Origin: Actinomycetota bacterium
Lineage (GTDB): Bacteria > Actinomycetota > Actinomycetes > Actinomycetales > Kineosporiaceae
Assembly (NCBI GenBank): GCA_030837345.1
Contig: JAUPKQ010000042.1
Span: 1 to 38,678 of the forward strand
Reading direction: 5' to 3'
DNA length: 38,678 bases
The notes under the pieces were generated by a model. The model was not told where the DNA came from, did not search any database, and worked only from the letters and a program-made list of their open reading frames with translations. The first letter of the stretch is position 1. Every line of letters begins with the position of its first letter. The position numbers and the translations under genes were made by a program. Below, piece after piece: positions 21,476-30,703 of the stretch.

Positions 21476-23152
21476 TCAGGGGAGGACCGGGAGGACGACG
21501 CGGCTCGGGTGGACCGGGTCGTGCAGGACCTCCTGGTGGGCGAGGTACAGGGCGGTCGCGACGGCGGCCGGTTCGCCGCCGCCAGGATTGCGCGCGTAGC
21601 GGGGGTGCGCGCCGGAACTGACCTGGATCCGCAGGCGGTGCCCGGGAAGGAACCGGTGCGCGGTCGGCCAGAGCGTGAACTCGACGTCACGGACACCCTC
21701 GGCGTCGGCGACGGGGTCGGCGGCGGCGGTGGCACGGCCGCCGATCCGCCGGATCGCGTCGCACACCGTCATCGACCGCCCGTCGGGGTGCACGTCGCAC
21801 AGACGGACGAACACGTCGGTGCAGTGACGGTCGGAGCGCAGGGCGATCGTCACGCGGGGCTCCCCCACCACCTCCACCGGGGTGGTGAGGACGTCGGAGG
21901 TGAACGTGAGGACGTCGGGGCGCGCCTCGTGCGCGGCGTTGTCGACAGGCCCGCACCCGGGGGCGATCATCGGCCCGCCGAGGGACGGGGTCGGGTCCGC
22001 CGGGTCGTACACGTACCGGCTCGGTTCACCGGACGGCGGAGCCAGGGTCGCGAGACCACCTCCGGGCTGGAGCATCCAGGTCTCGTCCCGGACCCCGGCC
22101 GGGGGCCAGGCGTCGTACTCCCGCCAGTCGCCGGCGCCCGTGACGTACAGCCGCACCGGGTGCTTCCGCTCGGTCGGCTCCCCCATCAGGTGATGGCGCA
22201 GGAAGTCCTGGGTGTCCGCCATCGCGATGGCGAACATCTCGGTGTCCATGTGTCCCCACGGACCGACCGTCAGCCGGGGCGTCCGCCCCACCGCGGCGAG
22301 CGCCGCGTGGTTGCGCAGCTGCCAGGGCAGGAACACGTCGTACCAGCCGGTGACCATCGACACCGGGGCCGTCACGTCCGTCACGGAGGCGGTGTGGGAC
22401 TGGCAGGCCCAGTACGGGTCGGTCAGGTCGTCGTGGGCGAGCCAGTCCTGGTACCAGGGCGAGGTGCGCCCGGTGGCGACCCGGTCGCCCTCGACGAGCG
22501 GCAGATGGTCGAAGGCCCTGGCGAGACGCCGGTCCGGCAGGAACGGGTTCAGGAACGCCCAGCGGCGTTCCTGCCGGTAGATCGAGCGGGTCCACCCGAG
22601 GGCGTTGCGCAGCGCGAACGCGCCGTTGTCCCAGGTGGCCTCCCCGAAGTCCGGCATCGTCACCTGGAGGCACACGGCGTCCGGGGCGTTGTCAGGGTCG
22701 GTGCGGGACAGCTCGCCGGCGACGGCCCACTGCACGTAGCCCACATAGCTCGGTCCCGTCGTGGCGAGCGTGCCGGTGAACCAGGGCTGCTCCCTCACCC
22801 AGCGGTGGGTGGCGATCCCGTCGGCCTGCTCCTGGATCTGCGGGTTGAAGGTCCCTCCCGATCCGAACGTGCCCCGGCAGCTCTGCACGAACACGGGGAA
22901 CCCCCGTTCGGCCAGCGGACGCGCGGTGAGGGCCATATGCCCGGCCCGCCCGTACGGGGAGCGCACGAGCACGGTCGGGGCCGTCGTCCCCGGTGGGCCG
23001 ACCGGCAGGTAGAGGTCACCGAGCAGGTCCACGCCGTCCGGCATCGGCACGCGGAGATCACGGCGGACCTCGATCCGGTGCGTCACCGGGGAGAGGCCGG
23101 GGAACAGCCGCCGCAGGATCGGCGCGGTCAGACGGCGCATCACATCGGACAT
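21476..23152 (-). CDS. CocE/NonD family hydrolase (peptidase S15-like)
   Basis: A 558-residue serine hydrolase of the X-Pro dipeptidyl-peptidase (S15) and cocaine esterase family. The N-terminal catalytic domain has MPDGVDLLGDLYLP, the oxyanion region SPYGR, QSCRGTFGSGG and the nucleophile elbow GPSYVGY (Ser135). The acid Asp is likely in VTGWYDVFLPWQ and the His in GPWGHMD. The C-terminal jelly-roll domain holds PRVTIALRSDRHCTDVFVRL and HRFLPGHRLRIQVSS. No signal peptide is evident, so it is probably cytoplasmic. It would cleave an ester or amide; the substrate is open. It converges on the glycosyltransferase with 40 bases between stops. Confidence 0.88.
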   Translation of the reverse strand: MSDVMRRLTAPILRRLFPGLSPVTHRIEVRRDLRVPMPDGVDLLGDLYLPVGPPGTTAPTVLVRSPYGRAGHMALTARPLAERGFPVFVQSCRGTFGSGGTFNPQIQEQADGIATHRWVREQPWFTGTLATTGPSYVGYVQWAVAGELSRTDPDNAPDAVCLQVTMPDFGEATWDNGAFALRNALGWTRSIYRQERRWAFLNPFLPDRRLARAFDHLPLVEGDRVATGRTSPWYQDWLAHDDLTDPYWACQSHTASVTDVTAPVSMVTGWYDVFLPWQLRNHAALAAVGRTPRLTVGPWGHMDTEMFAIAMADTQDFLRHHLMGEPTERKHPVRLYVTGAGDWREYDAWPPAGVRDETWMLQPGGGLATLAPPSGEPSRYVYDPADPTPSLGGPMIAPGCGPVDNAAHEARPDVLTFTSDVLTTPVEVVGEPRVTIALRSDRHCTDVFVRLCDVHPDGRSMTVCDAIRRIGGRATAAADPVADAEGVRDVEFTLWPTAHRFLPGHRLRIQVSSGAHPRYARNPGGGEPAAVATALYLAHQEVLHDPVHPSRVVLPVLP

Positions 23153-23459
23153 GGGGGGACCTTACGTGCTCCGGAAGCCCGCCCCCTACCAGGTCGCTGG
23201 AGGTGCCTCGGCTACGGTGGGCCTCACGCTTGACACGGCGCTCACATACCTGGGCGGCCCAGCGAAGGTTCTCGGCGAGCCGACGGAGACAGCCGGGGAC
23301 CGGGCCTCGACCGGTTGGTGCCGGATTCCACCCATGTGCCCGGACCAGACGTCTCGTGCGCCGACGCGCGGTGGTCGGCGTCCGACGAACGGCTGTTCTC
23401 GCAAGGAGGAGAACCGCCGAGCCAGACCAGGGACCAACCGCGTTAGAAAGTTGCTTAAG
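23153..23459. other. upstream region of the PEPCK-like gene
   Basis: About 300 bases between divergent starts, with no credible gene. It carries TTGACA at about 23231 without a matching -10 at normal spacing, and TAGAAA and TAAGAT close to the start at 23460. The length suggests regulatory space for both genes, but no operator was recognised. Confidence 0.4.
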
Positions 23460-26400
23460 ATGACCGATAGTCGAGGCATGTCCCGCCCCCAGAGCACCGC
23501 TATCGCCCTGCGTCTGGCCCAGCTCGGCCTCCCCCTGCCCGACAGCGTCGACGGCTCGGAGTCGGCCCGGCTGGTCCGCCCGATCCTCGCCCGCCAGCGT
23601 GAGCTGAACCGGCGGCTGTCCGACCGGCTGTGCGCGGCCGACGCGCGGATCCAGGCCTTCCTCGACGACTATCTCGCCGGCACCGGTGTCCAGGCGCAGC
23701 TGCCGCGCCGCACCCTCGTCCTCGACGAGCCCGGTCTCGCGCGGGAGCTCTCCCTCCCCCTGGACGGCGACAGCTTCACCTCTCCCCTGCTCAGCAGCTA
23801 CCGGGTGGCGAACGGCGTCCTGCACAACCCGGCGAACGACCGCCGGACCACGGTCGGCGTGTTCCACATCGCCGAGGGCGGCCTGCCGATCCCCGACGAC
23901 AAGATCGCCGTCCCGAAGGCGGTGTTCGCCCGGCTGCTCGCACACGCCTTCGAGCCGCCCCACGACGACAAGGTGCTGCCCTACACCTCCACCCAGCCGC
24001 AGCCCGCGGCCTGCTTCGCCTCCTTGTTCCTGCGCCCGCTCGTCCTGCCCGAGGCGCCCGGGTTCATCCGTGAGAAGCGGATGGAGACGCGGTTCATCGT
24101 CCCCGGCGGCCTCGTCGCCAACCTCGACTTCGTCGAGACGGTGTTCGGCAACGGCGGCGACCCCTACCTGCCCGAGAACGACGCCTCCCTCGCCCCGGCG
24201 ACGTGGACCGGCCACACCGGCCTCGTCGTGCTCGCGCCGCACCTCACCCGGCTGACCAAGAAGGACCTCGGCCTGCCGCACGCCGGCGAGGCCACCGAGC
24301 GCCAGCGCCGCGACGGGATGTGCTGGGAGCGCGAGGACGAGGCCTACAACGGCGGGAGCGCCTTCAAGATCTGCGCCCGGGACGCGCGTGGCGTCGTGGT
24401 GACCGTCATCGCCGACACCTACTTCGGGTACTGCAAGAAAGAGATCAAGACCCAGATCTCGTACTCGGCGAACCTCTTCGGAAGTGCCGAGGAGGAGCAC
24501 GCGGGCGGCGCCCTCGTCTTCGCCTCCACCGACCTCGGCCAGCAGTTCACCGAGACCACCTGCGGCACGACCTGGACCCTGACCGACGTGCTCGCCCGCG
24601 ACCCGGAACGGTTCGCCCTCCGGCCCGAGGGACACGCGCTCGATCACCAGCTGCCGAACGTCGTCCTGGTCCCCGGCGGCGCCCGGTACTCCCTGGATCC
24701 CCTGCGCGTGTCGTGGCCGGACGACGAGGGAGGCCGCCACGAGATCCCGCTCAAGCTCGGCAAGGCCTACCTCAGCCCCAACGGCTACCGCGTCGAGCTC
24801 GCCCGGCACCCCCACGACCGCACCTCGTGGACCCTCATCGGCACCGAGCCCCGTGCCACGTCGTGTCACAAGCCCGCGACGGTCTCCGGCGGAGGCAAGT
24901 CGGAGATCTCCAAGGCGATCTCCGACGCGATCGTCGTCGGCGCGGAGTACATCGCGGGCTTCGAGGTCGACCTCGACCAGGTCGCGGCGATCCTGGGCCG
25001 CGACTACTCGGACCGTTTCGCGGACCCTGCCCGCAACTACTCCGACAACCGGTCGATCCTGTCCGAGAAGCGATCCCTCGGCTCCGTCATCAAGCTCCTC
25101 ACCCCCTCCCACACCGAGTACAACGCCGAATACAACGCCTGGGTGGAGAGCGTCCCGCACTACATCAAGGAGCTCGTCTACGTCGTCAAGCGCTCCTACC
25201 GCCCCGAGTGGGGCGAGGACTGGCGCTCGCACTTCAGCGTCGCCGAGATCGACGGACGCACGGGCAACCGGCTGCGTCTCAACGGCGAGAAGGTGACCAT
25301 CAGCCGGCTGCGGATGGGGTTCAACCCCGACGGCTCCTGGCGTCTGTTCAGCCTGCGGCACGACTTCGCACCGGCCGTGAAGGTGCAGACCCAGGACGAC
25401 ATCACCGCCTCGACGGTCGTGCCCGGGGAGAGCCTCGGACTGGACCCGAACCGCTCCTACAAGATCGTCGACAACTGCGAGAACCTGCTCTTCCAGCGGC
25501 CGGACGACGCGATCCTTCGCGGGTACGACCGGCAGGCCGAGCGCGACATCGCCGGACCCGGGGTGTTCCTGTCGAACTTCGAGCCCCTGACCCGGGCCGA
25601 CGCCGCCGCGATGCGTGACGACGTCGTCGCCTTCAGTGCCTTCACCGACCCGATGGCCCGCCTGCTCAGCGAGTTCGCCGACGCCCCGGACGGCGAGAGC
25701 CCGGCCTACGCCGTCAGCTCGGCGAATCCGCGCCTGGTCGGCGGGTTGCCCTCGAAGAACCCTCGCTACCTCCAGAACCGCCCCGACCGGGCCGACGCGG
25801 CGCGCACCGCCGTGGCGACGCTCGCCACGCGGCTGGTCCGCCGGATGCCCGCCGACGCGCCGCTGACGCTGCCGGTCGACGTCGTGGCCGCCGGGCGTCG
25901 CAACAACCCGCCCGGCGACGGCGTCCCGCCGCTCTGCTCCTACAACCCGCTGCACTACATGGAGCTGCCCGAGCTGTTCATGGAGTTCATCGCGTCGATG
26001 ACGGGCAAGTCGCCGTCGACGACGGGCGCGGGCTCGGAGGGCGCCCTGACGAAGGGGCCCTTCAACTGCCTGCCGACGGTGATCGACCTCAACGCGGCGC
26101 TGCTGGCGTACGTGCTCACCGGCTGCGACGGCTGGGTGTCGGCCGCCGGGTACGTCGGACCGCACGTCAAGGTCGACCACGACTTCTCGCTGCTCGTGCC
26201 GGAGGTGTTCTCCCGGATGAGTCCGGACGAGCGTGACGCGCGCCGTCTGATCGCCGAGGGCTCCCTGGAGCGGCTGACCGACGTCGAGCACGACGGCCGG
26301 ACCGTCCTCGCGGGCCGCCTCGGCTACCGGATGACCGAACGGTTCGCCGCGAAGTACTTCGCCCGGGTCTTCCTGCACCCCGACGCGGTCTTCACCCCCG

Positions 26401-26867
26401 AGATGCTCCGCCCGGAGCTCCAGGACATGGACGTCTTCGCCGAGTCGGTGGCGACGATCGTCGCGACCCACGAGCGCGTGGCGCGGGCGTTCCGGCGGGA
26501 CGGCACGATCTCGCTGGCGGTCCCGCCCCTGCGGGCCCTGCTGGAGATCATGGCGGACGGGAAGAGCGCCGAGGGGTGGACGCTGGGGTCCCCGGAGTTC
26601 CGGACCCTGTTCACGCGGGAGTCCGTGCTCGCGTCGTCCTGGTACGCCGAGCGGCTCGACGCCCGCCAGGCCGCCGCGACGGCCCGGGCCGAGACCGGTC
26701 TCGCGGCGATCGAGCGGTTCGTCTCCACGCCCGGCAACGAGGAGCCCAGCGCCCGCCTCGACATGCCCGCGCGCGTCGAAGCCGCGCGCGTCGAAGCGGC
26801 ACGGCTCGCGTCGGCGGAGTACCGCACCCACCTGGTCGGGACGCTGGGCAACACACCGCTGGGGTGA
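23460..26867 (+). CDS. probable diphosphate-dependent phosphoenolpyruvate carboxykinase
   Basis: A 1135-residue cytoplasmic protein with no signal or membrane segment. Its length and conserved stretches (LDGDSFTSPLLSSYRVANG, FGNGGDPYLPEND, WTGHTGLVVLAPHL, GYCKKEIKTQISYSANLFG, HKPATVSGGGKSEISK, SLGSVIKLLTPS) fit the large PPi-type PEP carboxykinase family known from Entamoeba and Propionibacterium, as I recall it. That enzyme interconverts oxaloacetate plus diphosphate with PEP, CO2 and phosphate (EC 4.1.1.38). GGGKSE would take the place of the kinase-type phosphate loop. Start choice is uncertain: ATG 23460 (weak AG-rich RBS) or ATG 23478. It is monocistronic. The family call rests on remembered similarity, not a search. 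Confidence 0.65.
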   Translation: MTDSRGMSRPQSTAIALRLAQLGLPLPDSVDGSESARLVRPILARQRELNRRLSDRLCAADARIQAFLDDYLAGTGVQAQLPRRTLVLDEPGLARELSLPLDGDSFTSPLLSSYRVANGVLHNPANDRRTTVGVFHIAEGGLPIPDDKIAVPKAVFARLLAHAFEPPHDDKVLPYTSTQPQPAACFASLFLRPLVLPEAPGFIREKRMETRFIVPGGLVANLDFVETVFGNGGDPYLPENDASLAPATWTGHTGLVVLAPHLTRLTKKDLGLPHAGEATERQRRDGMCWEREDEAYNGGSAFKICARDARGVVVTVIADTYFGYCKKEIKTQISYSANLFGSAEEEHAGGALVFASTDLGQQFTETTCGTTWTLTDVLARDPERFALRPEGHALDHQLPNVVLVPGGARYSLDPLRVSWPDDEGGRHEIPLKLGKAYLSPNGYRVELARHPHDRTSWTLIGTEPRATSCHKPATVSGGGKSEISKAISDAIVVGAEYIAGFEVDLDQVAAILGRDYSDRFADPARNYSDNRSILSEKRSLGSVIKLLTPSHTEYNAEYNAWVESVPHYIKELVYVVKRSYRPEWGEDWRSHFSVAEIDGRTGNRLRLNGEKVTISRLRMGFNPDGSWRLFSLRHDFAPAVKVQTQDDITASTVVPGESLGLDPNRSYKIVDNCENLLFQRPDDAILRGYDRQAERDIAGPGVFLSNFEPLTRADAAAMRDDVVAFSAFTDPMARLLSEFADAPDGESPAYAVSSANPRLVGGLPSKNPRYLQNRPDRADAARTAVATLATRLVRRMPADAPLTLPVDVVAAGRRNNPPGDGVPPLCSYNPLHYMELPELFMEFIASMTGKSPSTTGAGSEGALTKGPFNCLPTVIDLNAALLAYVLTGCDGWVSAAGYVGPHVKVDHDFSLLVPEVFSRMSPDERDARRLIAEGSLERLTDVEHDGRTVLAGRLGYRMTERFAAKYFARVFLHPDAVFTPEMLRPELQDMDVFAESVATIVATHERVARAFRRDGTISLAVPPLRALLEIMADGKSAEGWTLGSPEFRTLFTRESVLASSWYAERLDARQAAATARAETGLAAIERFVSTPGNEEPSARLDMPARVEAARVEAARLASAEYRTHLVGTLGNTPLG

Positions 26868-26879
26868 GGCGACCCTGGG

Positions 26880-26917
26880 GACGCCGTCGCGGGGAGGATC
26901 GTGCCCGGGGCGGCGTC
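26880..26917. terminator. possible bidirectional terminator
   Basis: GACGCCG (26880-26886) can pair with CGGCGTC (26911-26917), with additional G/C pairing possible inside. It is in the 58-base gap between the convergent PEPCK-like and lanM genes. The long loop makes it a weak call. Confidence 0.35.
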
Positions 26918-26925
26918 ACGCCAGT

Positions 26926-29900
26926 TCAGGACGGCGGTGGGGCGAGGAGCAGGGCCGGGGGCACGGCGTCGGGGTCGAGGAACCGGCAGAAGGTCAGCAG
27001 TGCCCCGGAGATCCCCAGCATCAGACCCGGCACCGTGCGGACGCCGTCCGGCAGCCCGGGGACGAACCCCCGCCCGACGACACGGTCCACGACGGCGTCC
27101 CGCCAGGAGGCCTCCGCGGTGACAGCTGTCGCCGGTCCCGCGGCCGCCGCGAGACGTAGGGCCTCCCAGTTGCCCAGGCTTCCGTGGCACAGGGAGTCGT
27201 TCGGAGGAAGCCCGGCGTCGTGCACGATCGCCGCGGCGTCCAGGCCCGCACGTACGAGGTCCCCGTCGTCAAGGGCGATCCCGGCGTCGAGACGCCCCAG
27301 GGCGATGCCGGCGGCGCCGTGGCACCAGTGGACGGGGTGGTGTTGCCCCTGCCGGGAACGCGCCTCCGGGCGGGCGTCGGTCCACCGGTGTGCGACGGGG
27401 TCGAACAACCGGTCGTCGAAGGCGAGGGCCTGCCGGGCAGCCTCGGCGAGGGACGGGTCGTCCAGGAACCGTCCTGCCCGCGCGAGCGCCCATCCGATGC
27501 CGGTCGTGCCGTGGGAGAACCCGCCGAGGTAGACGCGCTCGTCGCCGACGGCCCACCCGAGGGAGCCGTCGGGGAAGGAGGTCGCGGTCGCCGTCAGGCG
27601 GTTCGCGGCGGCCCGCACGCAGGCGGCGAGGTCGGGGTCGTTCCGGCCGGTCGGGCCGGCGGCGAGGACGGCGCACAGTCCGGCCGCGCCGGTGGTGACG
27701 TCGAGGTAGGTGTCCTCGGCGACGGCCTTGGTCAGACGCCGCAGCGTGTCGCGGTACGTCGTGGACGGGATGGGCTCGCCGGTGATGTGTGCGTGGTGCC
27801 CGAGGGCGAACAGGGTGCCCGCCACACCGCTGAATCCTCCGACGGGCAGGGGGGCGACGTCGGCGAGCCAATCGGCGAGGTGGCTGCGTACCGGTTCGAG
27901 CGCCCGTCCGGCCAGGTCGACGAGTCGCGGGTCGTCGAGGACCAGCCCGGCGTACCCGAGGGCGACGGAGACTCCGGCGAGGCCGTCGTACAGGGTGCTT
28001 CCGAGTGGCCGGTACTCCAGCCCGGTGTTCCCGGTGCCGCTCGACACCCCGACCCACGTGACGTCGTCCTCACCGCTGACGGCGTCGCCGTGGAGCCGGT
28101 CGGCGAGCGCCGCCGCGACGGTTCGGACGCGGTCATGGGCCCGCCGCGCCGTGATCGGAGGGATCTGGACGGAGGGCGTCGCCGGTGTTGTCGCCCCCTC
28201 CTCGTCGGGTCCCGCGGTCGCCGCGGCGATCGCCTCCAGCACCAGTTCACGCTGGGATCGGATCCGCTGCGGTGTCAGGTCGTCGAGGCGCAGGCGCAGT
28301 TCTTCCCGGCCGGTGCGGGCGAACGGGTCCCCGACGGGGTGGCCGTCGGCCCACAGCCTTCTCCCGTCGAGATCCCCCTGGAACAGGGGAACGTCGCGGC
28401 GGTGCAGCGCCGTCAGTTCGGCCATGACGACGTCTCCGTCGTCCGGGTGGTCGTGCAGACGGTGCCACAGCCGGTTGAACAGGTTGTCGCGCGCCAGGCC
28501 GCTGCCGGAGCAGTACGGCTGGGTCGCCTCCTGGAGAAGCAGGGAGTAGCTGCGGGTGGGGCGCACCAGGTGACGGAAGGTGAGGTTCTCGGTCTGTTCG
28601 ACGAGCCGGACCAGGGCGCCTTTGCGTCGGAGGGCCGCCTGGCACAGGTCGGTGAAGCCGGTGGCGACGGCCTCGGCGTTGTCGCGGACGATCTGCATCG
28701 TCATTCCCGGTGGCTGGTTCCGGGACCGGCCGACCTGCTGGGTGCGGTACTCGATCCGCATCCGCGAGGTGAAGGAGTCGACGATGCGGAGCGCCTCCCC
28801 GGACCGGGGGGAACCCAGGCCTCCGGTGAGGACGCTGACGTCGATCGCCCCCTGGTCCTCTCCACCGATACGCACCGGCAGGTAGCCGGAGCCGAGCACG
28901 CTGGCGTTGAGCAGGTGGACGGCTCGTTCGGTCGCGGAGGAGCACCGGGCGTCGCTGCGGTTCTGCACGACGGTCTCCAGGTCGACCGGGACCGGGCCGT
29001 CGGCCGTGGCGATCACGTTTTCCAGATGCAGGTCGGAGGCGCCGAGCAGGTGTGCGAGGCCCGCCGCCGCTCCGAGGGCGCGCAGGTAGTCGTGCGGTCG
29101 CGGGTCCGTCAGGGGCTCGTCGCAGGCGTCGATGAACTCGACCCACCCGTAACGGGAGCGGGGCAGTACCTGCGGCGCCCGCAGGATGACACCGGGCGGG
29201 AGCTCGGGGCGAAGCTCCTCGACCATCCGCCGGTACAGCTCGTAGAGGCGGGTGTCGCGAGGCTTGTAGACCAGTCGCCCTCCGTCGGCGAAGGTCAGGA
29301 CGGCGACGGACTCGCCGTGGTCGTGGGGATCGCCCGAGCCGAGTTCTACGCCGGCGATCGGGGACTCCGCGGACGGCAGCAGGCCTGCGTCTGCGAGTGC
29401 GTCGCGGTCGGCCGCGAGCCGCCGGACGAGCGTCTCGCTGGAGGCCTCCCACTGCCGTCCGACCGTCGTGAGGTCGCGGGCGAGGGAAGGGTAGCGGCGC
29501 AGGAAGGCGCCTCTGGTGGCGAAAGAGCGAAGGGAGGCGTCGAAACTCTCGTACTGCTCCTTCGACGACGCGCCGGTCAGCTCGCCGTCTTGGCGTCGGC
29601 GGTGCATTTCGGCGAGCAGGCAGCGGACGGCGACCTGCCCGAGCCGTCCGGCGAGGGCGGCCCGCAGGTCCGCGCGCACGTCGTCCGAGAGGTCTCCGGC
29701 CAGATCACCCAGACGCTCGTCAAGGAACCGGTCGTGGCGCCGGACGGCATCCACGAGCAGACCGGGAAAGGGAAGGCTGTCGAACAGCGTGTTCTCGATG
29801 ACGACCGGCCGGCCGGCGAGCAGCCGATCGGCGTCATCCGGCGTGTGCCTGGCGGACGCCTCCGTGTCCGAGGGCTGCCACATCCGGGACCCGGATTCGC

Positions 29901-30150
29901 TCCACCACAGGTCCGCCCCGGGCCTCGGAGCCCAGGACGCGCCGGAAAGCACCTGGGCGAGTTGCCGGGCATTCAGCCCGATCTGGGTCAGATAGGTGTC
30001 GAAGGCCGCGTCGTCCCTGAGCTGGTAGCCGCGCCAGCGGTCGAGGAGCGTCAGGGGAGCGGAGCCATCGGTCTCCTCGCGAGGGGAGCGTTCGACGACG
30101 GTCCACGCTTCAGCGACGGCGTCGTCGGTCAGGGTGCCGGGACGGCTCAT
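26926..30150 (-). CDS. lanM: class II lanthipeptide synthetase LanM
   Basis: A 1074-residue bifunctional LanM. The N-terminal dehydratase has VYKPRDT (Lys296), SDLHLENV (Asp373, His375, Asn378), DLETVV (Asp390, Glu392) and RPTRSYSLLL, matching the phosphorylating/eliminating site of CylM-type enzymes. The C-terminal LanC-like cyclase has GGFSHGTTGIGWAL (His880) and the zinc ligands in HWCHGAAGI (Cys943) and SLCHGSLGN (Cys988, His989). All active residues are present, so it should dehydrate Ser/Thr of the precursor and add Cys thiols to form (methyl)lanthionine. GAGGAG lies five bases before ATG 30150. The precursor gene is 80 bases upstream, separated by a strong hairpin. Confidence 0.97.
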   Translation of the reverse strand: MSRPGTLTDDAVAEAWTVVERSPREETDGSAPLTLLDRWRGYQLRDDAAFDTYLTQIGLNARQLAQVLSGASWAPRPGADLWWSESGSRMWQPSDTEASARHTPDDADRLLAGRPVVIENTLFDSLPFPGLLVDAVRRHDRFLDERLGDLAGDLSDDVRADLRAALAGRLGQVAVRCLLAEMHRRRQDGELTGASSKEQYESFDASLRSFATRGAFLRRYPSLARDLTTVGRQWEASSETLVRRLAADRDALADAGLLPSAESPIAGVELGSGDPHDHGESVAVLTFADGGRLVYKPRDTRLYELYRRMVEELRPELPPGVILRAPQVLPRSRYGWVEFIDACDEPLTDPRPHDYLRALGAAAGLAHLLGASDLHLENVIATADGPVPVDLETVVQNRSDARCSSATERAVHLLNASVLGSGYLPVRIGGEDQGAIDVSVLTGGLGSPRSGEALRIVDSFTSRMRIEYRTQQVGRSRNQPPGMTMQIVRDNAEAVATGFTDLCQAALRRKGALVRLVEQTENLTFRHLVRPTRSYSLLLQEATQPYCSGSGLARDNLFNRLWHRLHDHPDDGDVVMAELTALHRRDVPLFQGDLDGRRLWADGHPVGDPFARTGREELRLRLDDLTPQRIRSQRELVLEAIAAATAGPDEEGATTPATPSVQIPPITARRAHDRVRTVAAALADRLHGDAVSGEDDVTWVGVSSGTGNTGLEYRPLGSTLYDGLAGVSVALGYAGLVLDDPRLVDLAGRALEPVRSHLADWLADVAPLPVGGFSGVAGTLFALGHHAHITGEPIPSTTYRDTLRRLTKAVAEDTYLDVTTGAAGLCAVLAAGPTGRNDPDLAACVRAAANRLTATATSFPDGSLGWAVGDERVYLGGFSHGTTGIGWALARAGRFLDDPSLAEAARQALAFDDRLFDPVAHRWTDARPEARSRQGQHHPVHWCHGAAGIALGRLDAGIALDDGDLVRAGLDAAAIVHDAGLPPNDSLCHGSLGNWEALRLAAAAGPATAVTAEASWRDAVVDRVVGRGFVPGLPDGVRTVPGLMLGISGALLTFCRFLDPDAVPPALLLAPPPS

Positions 30151-30169
30151 CAGGACTCCTCGGATCGGA

Positions 30170-30202
30170 GGGCGGCCGACCAGCGAATCCGGTCGGCCGC
30201 CC
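30170..30202 (-). terminator. hairpin between lanA and lanM, probable attenuator
   Basis: A perfect 12-base stem (30170-30181 with 30191-30202, arms GGGCGGCCGACC and GGTCGGCCGCCC) closes a nine-base loop. It lies about 28 bases after the lanA stop and 19 bases before the lanM start. Partial terminators here are typical of lanthipeptide operons, giving more precursor than enzyme transcript. Confidence 0.75.
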
Positions 30203-30230
30203 CGCGTGGTTCAGTCGAAACGGGTCGTCG

Positions 30231-30428
30231 TCAGCGGCAGGCGCAGACGCGGGTCCCGCACTCGATCGTCAGGGTGCAGACCCAGCCGCTGCTGCGCATG
30301 TACGGCGTGACGATGTGCTCGAAATCGGCGTCGATCCTGGCCTGGAGCGAAGGGCCGGAGCCGTCGGTCCGACGTGCCTCGACGTCCCAGCTGGGAACCG
30401 CGGCGATGGTCTCCATGGTCGCGTTCAT
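30231..30428 (-). CDS. lanA: actagardine/michiganin-like class II lanthipeptide precursor
   Basis: A 65-residue precursor with a 45-residue leader (SLQARIDADFEHIVTPYM just before the end) and the core SSGWVCTLTIECGTRVCACR. From memory actagardine is SSGWVCTLTIECGTVICAC, so this core differs at position 15 (Arg for Val), 16 (Val for Ile) and adds a C-terminal Arg, as in michiganin A. All ring residues are kept: Ser1, Cys6, Thr7, Thr9, Cys12, Thr14, Cys17, Cys19. CTLTIEC is the lipid II-binding ring of mersacidin-type compounds, so the product should block cell wall synthesis of Gram-positive rivals. The leader ends in Arg45, not GG or GA. AGGGGAGA lies four bases before ATG 30428; lanM follows. 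Confidence 0.95.
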   Translation of the reverse strand: MNATMETIAAVPSWDVEARRTDGSGPSLQARIDADFEHIVTPYMRSSGWVCTLTIECGTRVCACR

Positions 30429-30483
30429 CTGTCTCCCCTTTTTCGAGGTGCCGAAATTACACGATGCGGGCGCAGATACCGGA

Positions 30484-30499
30484 AAAACCCAGGGGTTTT
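30484..30499. promoter_or_regulatory. inverted repeat upstream of lanA
   Basis: AAAACCC-ag-GGGTTTT is a perfect 7-base inverted repeat 56 bases before the lanA start. On the lanA strand a possible -10 (TAATTT, near 30460) lies downstream of it. It could be an operator for the cluster's XRE regulator or the promoter core; both are inference. Confidence 0.4.
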
Positions 30500-30703
30500 C
30501 GAGTACCCGCGTTCAGTGAAACATTCCTCCGTGCCGCCCTGCATTGCACCGACCACACGCCGACCCGATACCGACCGCTCACCGACCGACCGGTCCACCG
30601 AATGCGGTGATCGGGGAAGGGCACGATTCTCCGGCAGGTATCGTTGGCAGGGAGACGACATCGCAAGGCGAAGCCACCTGAACGAAGCAGGAGGATCCGA
30701 CCC

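Noticed and set aside
23058-26831. 1257-codon open frame on the minus strand opposite the PEPCK-like gene
   Set aside because: Arg/Gly/Val-rich low-complexity translation without motifs, overlapping a gene with strong family-like stretches and a start region of its own.
27184-30519. 1111-codon open frame on the plus strand opposite lanM
   Set aside because: It is the antisense shadow of a clear LanM gene with all catalytic motifs; high GC keeps such frames open. The translation has no recognisable domain.
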